From: Erpobdella octoculata
Lineage: Eukaryota; Annelida; Clitellata; Hirudinida; Erpobdellidae
DNA length: 64,000 nt
NCBI GenBank assembly: GCA_963978895.1
Contig: OZ022239.1
Coordinates: 13,753,270 to 13,817,269, forward strand
Direction: 5' to 3'
Within the stretch, counting starts at the first letter, position 1. Every line of letters begins with the position of its first letter. Position numbers and translations under genes: made by a program. The notes beneath the pieces were generated by a model. It searched no databases and was not told the DNA's origin. It saw nothing but the letters and a program-made list of their open reading frames with translations. Shown piece by piece: positions 59,225-64,000 of this stretch.

Positions 59225-59574
59225 TATCTTCCGAGTTTCGAAACGTCCGCGGAGATTTCATGGACATCCAGACAAGTGAAAGTTAATAAAAAATGAAGTT
59301 TTTATTATAAATCCTCGATTTAAACAATAATTTTTGTAGTGGTTTGAACAGGGGCTTCATTTCAGCAAAACCTTAGGACGGCAAACAATTTATAAAACCC
59401 ACAGATTCCAAATTTTTTTTAATGCTATATTTTTCTTCCAAAACTTTCGGATAGCCGGTAGCCGGGGAGGGGGTAGTCGTTGATACTTTTCAAAAAAATT
59501 ATTAAAACTTCATAGACTTTTTTCCAAAAAAAAACTGGCACTGGAGAACAAAATAAGTTGTAGTTAGTGATGGA

Positions 59575-59790
59575 TTTATGGAAAACCCCACATCGTGTGC
59601 CCCCTTTCATCAGCTAATTTTGGAGGCAAAAGTGTTGAAGGTTTTCACAAAAATTTTGGAAAAGTACCTACTACAATTGCTCCCCCCAATCATTAGCTCT
59701 GTTTGGTAAAACAATTTACAGATATGATTTTCTAGGGGCGTATTCCTTAGACTTTGCCCAGGATGCCAAAAACTCTAGCTACGCCACTGC
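59575..59790. repeat. CCCGGTCATCAGCTATTTT repeat cluster, locus 3, with a hAT-like end
   Basis: CCCCCTTTCATCAGCTAATT and CCCCCCAATCATTAGCTCTG match the module. The stretch closes with CTACGCCACTG at 59780-59790, the hAT-type end also seen at 35432, so the module probably belongs to hAT-like elements. Confidence 0.5.
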
Positions 59791-59934
59791 AGTTACTGGG
59801 TGGTTTTGACCTATTTTTTAAATTTGTGTTTATATTGTTGTAAGCAGCTTATTTATTTCTCAAACCCCTGCACATTTTTTAAAACCTGAACCGTTATATA
59901 GATACAAAATCCCAAGCTCGGTCCTGTTGATTTT

Positions 59935-60037
59935 CATTACCACAAAAACCCATGGCTCAACTAAATAGCCTTGAGGCTCAAACTGTCGACCTAACGATTG
60001 ACAGGCGAACGCTCTATCGCTCTGCCACCAGCGCATT
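59935..60037 (-). mobile_element. tRNA-derived SINE head, truncated
   Basis: The minus strand begins GCGCTGGTGGCAGAGCGATA and holds GGTCGACAGTTTGAGCC, the same head as the other two copies. The body is lost. Confidence 0.7.
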
Positions 60038-60044
60038 GTGTCCA

Positions 60045-60125
60045 ATCGACCTGAAAATTTAATAAATGCATTGTCATCGACAACAATTCAATACATTAAA
60101 CTTTAGCATGATAGGATGACGGGAA
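60045..60125 (+). repeat. Interspersed repeat R2, copy 2
   Basis: GCATTGTCATCGACAACAAT, then CATGATAGGATGACGGGAAA, matching 55745-55870. It directly follows the SINE head. Confidence 0.55.
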
Positions 60126-61080
60126 ATGTGTTTTTTTTAAAGATGTTCCATAAATCACACAAAAGCCTGGCATTTCCTCAAGCCAGAATCCAACCGTCGC
60201 AAAATAGCCAAGGAAAAGTAGCTTCTCTCCCAATGCCTGACCGAGGTTGTGCAATTACATCACTTCCCTTGGCACAGGGCAGCATGGTTCTTTGCTAAAC
60301 AGGAAATGGCTCTTCCAGTCCTCAATACCATACGTATATATACTCTTTTCTTCTTGTGATTTTTTGTTTTCATTTTTGGCTAATTTAATCTTAGCGGACG
60401 GCAATTTTGAGAAGCCGGCAAAAACAGATTTTTGAGGCGCAAATTTTGAGAAAACAGTGAATTAGGTTTAACTGCCCGCTTATTGACTCTGTTAGAGCAG
60501 GAGTGGATTAAGTTTCACCCACATATGTTATAGAATAAGTATATAAACTCTTCCTGTGATTTGCACTAGGCAAAATGGCATACCCATGGAGCTGTCGAGG
60601 GGGTCTCAAAGCAAAGAACTGTTGGAGCTAGAGAGCGTATAATTTAATTATCGCTATTTTAAAATATGCTGTTATTTTGAGTTAAATTTAATTTTGTTCA
60701 TGTTACATAATAAATTACAACTAATAAATATAATTGAACGAAAATTAATGAAATTGACGTAATTCTATTTACGGACCATTAGATGGACCATAAAAGGATT
60801 TTAATATCACTCGATAAAAAGGTAGGGTCTAAATACTTATTCTATAATGTGTTTTTACCGTCCCCATGTTCCTGTGAAAGATCTTGTTTCTAACAGTCCA
60901 GAATTGAAACAAAATGTTATCAAGATAAGTTTAATATTTAAATTCAAGATCACTGGTCAGATTTATTTGGGGGATTCGTAGTGGTTATAGTTGTTTCGGA
61001 TCAGTTAAATATGGATAATTTTATTTGTTTATTATCAGTTTTTTTCGCTTTATTTAATATCAACGATGTTCGTCTATCCT
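60126..61080. other. Intergenic stretch
   Basis: No gene, RNA or clear element can be supported. Small frames at 60116-60435 show no family features. Confidence 0.35.
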
Positions 61081-61084
61081 GATT

Positions 61085-61305
61085 TAGGCACCTGATTGTC
61101 TAAAACCTGCAGGTCGCGGGTTCAGAGCCCAGCGCAATTAATTATGAATGTTTTTATGATTGAAATCCTCACTGAGATTGCAGGATGAGGATACGATAGG
61201 AAGAAATCACGCATGTATCAGATCTAATTACTTGTCGGAAGGCCCTATACGTCGTGTAGATGTATCAATAATGCGACCATAATTAATAATGACGGCGATG
61301 GTAGG
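61085..61305 (+). repeat. Possible tRNA-derived SINE relic
   Basis: TTAGGCACCTGATTGTCTAA followed by GGTCGCGGGTTCAGAGCCC resembles pol III A and B boxes at the right spacing. No cloverleaf or poly-T end is clear, and no second copy was noticed. Confidence 0.3.
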
Positions 61306-63020
61306 TTTTCGATTCTTATCTTGTTTGTGCGTGTCCCGATGACGTTTCAAGTGCTGACGTGAATCAAGACTTTCTTTTCTATAGAAACAGGAGAACGAAG
61401 TTTCAACTGCGAACCTTTCAAAATTAAATGAAAGTTTAAAAGACAGTCAAAAATGTTTAATTTGGTGTTTGAGCTGCTGTAACATAACATTTTTTAAAAT
61501 CATATCGCCGGTGAATGAATTTTGTCTGCTTATACTGCTATGATGTGGTCGGGTCCGTACGGCCATTCCATGAGAAAAAAACTTTAAAACAATCAATTCG
61601 ATGCACCGACTGATATGACGAGGTGTCGAATTGGTTGTTAGGGGTGGCTTGGTGCCAATATGAGGGAATCAGGAAAATTCATCTAATGCTTCTGTATAAT
61701 TTACGATTTCTATCCTGTCGATTGCAAGTCAATGACTTAGTTTCTGCTTAATCTAGTTTCATTAACGATCATTCCCATTGAATAAATTATGCTTTTGAGC
61801 AATTCGCTCATACGGGTGCGTGCGGTGCTACTTAAAATATAACGTAAAATAACCGGAAAGTCACAAAATAAAGCAAAAGACACTTTGTTTAAATACAAAC
61901 GTTTTAACAATATAATGATAATTATATCAGAGTTAGAGACATTGAATAGAAAATATGTATTCCAAAGAAGAGCTTTTCAAAGGGTGCACGTGCAGTATGC
62001 GGCAGTCAATTGATCGTTACTGTATGGGAGGGTTGAGAATTGTTCTAAAACGATTCGAGCTGAAAGGAGCCGACACTTCTAACTCCTCATTTATCAACCA
62101 TCTGTCATGTCTATAATATTTTTAATTTCTTCAACTCGCCGACGTGCAAGTGCATGACAGATAGGTATTAAAGTATAAAACTAAGCGCTTCATTTCTACA
62201 GCAGACGCAAGCGCTGCCGTACCACTTAAGGATATTTTGGCACGCTACTTTATGTGGGCATAAACTGCACTTTCCCGGTTTTGCATGGTTTTCGTCTCAA
62301 GAATTGATATATAAAAAGAAAGCGCTTCATATTTTGTCTCCTGTCTGGGGCTGCAAGGCTCCGATTTTTCGCAGACGCCTAAATCCAGATGCCAACTTCC
62401 TTTTCTACTTATTTTGTCAGACGACGATAGTGTTTTATAGTGGACTGCGTCCAAAGGAAAAAAAATTATGGCGCCGATTCAACAATTGAAAGAAGAACTG
62501 CTTCTTAAACAATGGACATTTTAAGGAGTCCATAAAAACAAACAGAACCCGCGTTGAAGCACGAATCGAACAAAACAGTGTCGGGACATCGAATGCGAAT
62601 GCGCCGCGCGACTAGTGCAATAAATTATTGGCAGCATTTATAAAAAGAAAAAATGATTAATGAACAAGAAGGTGTTACATGGCAAATAAATAACAGGCCG
62701 CAGTGACACCTCACCACTCCTTCGCTGGCGTCGCGTGTGCAAGGACGGACCCTTATTTTCACTATCACACATGAAAATTGTCAACAAGGCGTCAAAATCC
62801 AAACGGAGATTTTGATCGCAGATGGAATTCATGAATGATTTGGTTTAAATATTCATGAACCGACTGCACACAACAATGAACCAATCAAGAATTAAACACG
62901 AACGTACTTTCTGATTTTCTTTTCATTTTCTCTATGTTTTCTTGTAGAGACAAGAACATTGTAACTGCACGTTATTTGTACTGCATAAATAATCAAATAG
63001 ATAGGTGTGGTTTATACACA
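61306..63020. other. Intergenic stretch
   Basis: Somewhat less AT-rich than elsewhere, with scattered CpG (for example near 61500-61660 and 62580-62770), but no exon with credible splice sites or family match was found. Confidence 0.35.
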
Positions 63021-63026
63021 TGCAGT

Positions 63027-64000
<974 letters not shown>

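Overview
The window is nuclear DNA from an AT-rich invertebrate animal genome that is heavily loaded with transposons. Genes have many short exons with GT..AG introns, the introns are full of transposable elements, and long (TA)n tracts recur. The gene set (a PDZ-C2-RhoGAP SYD-1, a WAP plus eight-sushi LEV-9/Hasp-type protein, UBXN4, RBM41, CNPY2) points to a bilaterian, most likely a protostome. The sequence alone does not fix the phylum. One 200-N assembly gap (1301-1500) lies beside a (TA)n tract.

Layout. (1) 1806-6827, +: the 3' seven exons of a syd-1 gene (PDZ, C2, RhoGAP); its 5' exons lie upstream. (2) 6828-14330: no host gene found; a foldback element with a CT/TA core, Helitron ends, an element with short-period tandem ends, and a 1.97-kb non-autonomous LTR element on the minus strand coding for a SAP-domain gag-like protein. 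(3) 14406-37400, +: an 11-exon gene for a secreted WAP plus eight-CCP protein with the architecture of C. elegans LEV-9 / Drosophila Hasp. Its introns hold a two-ORF LINE, a SINE, an element with short-period ends, a 92-bp palindrome and a cluster of Helitrons with GC-rich minisatellites. (4) 37496-39313, -: a five-exon RBM41-like RRM gene, tail-to-tail with lev-9 (96 bp between stop codons). (5) 40328-49672, +: an 11-exon UBXN4 (erasin) gene, head-to-head with RBM41. Its first intron carries a Helentron with a Pif1-type helicase remnant and a TIR element containing a PHD finger. (6) 51396-53913, +: a five-exon canopy-family ER protein ending in KGEL, with a hAT-type MITE in intron 1. (7) 53914-64000: no gene recognised; Helitrons, one with a 157-bp tandem array, a perfect 44-bp-TIR MITE, SINE pieces and satellites.

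Exon models were built by hand from splice phase. In all five genes the exon lengths sum to a whole number of codons ending at a stop, which is an internal check on the models. Working together: syd-1 and lev-9 both belong to synapse assembly (presynaptic active zone; cleft scaffold for acetylcholine receptors), UBXN4 and CNPY2 both act at the ER, and RBM41 is related to the minor spliceosome. Apart from that pairing, the gene order gives no sign of a shared pathway.
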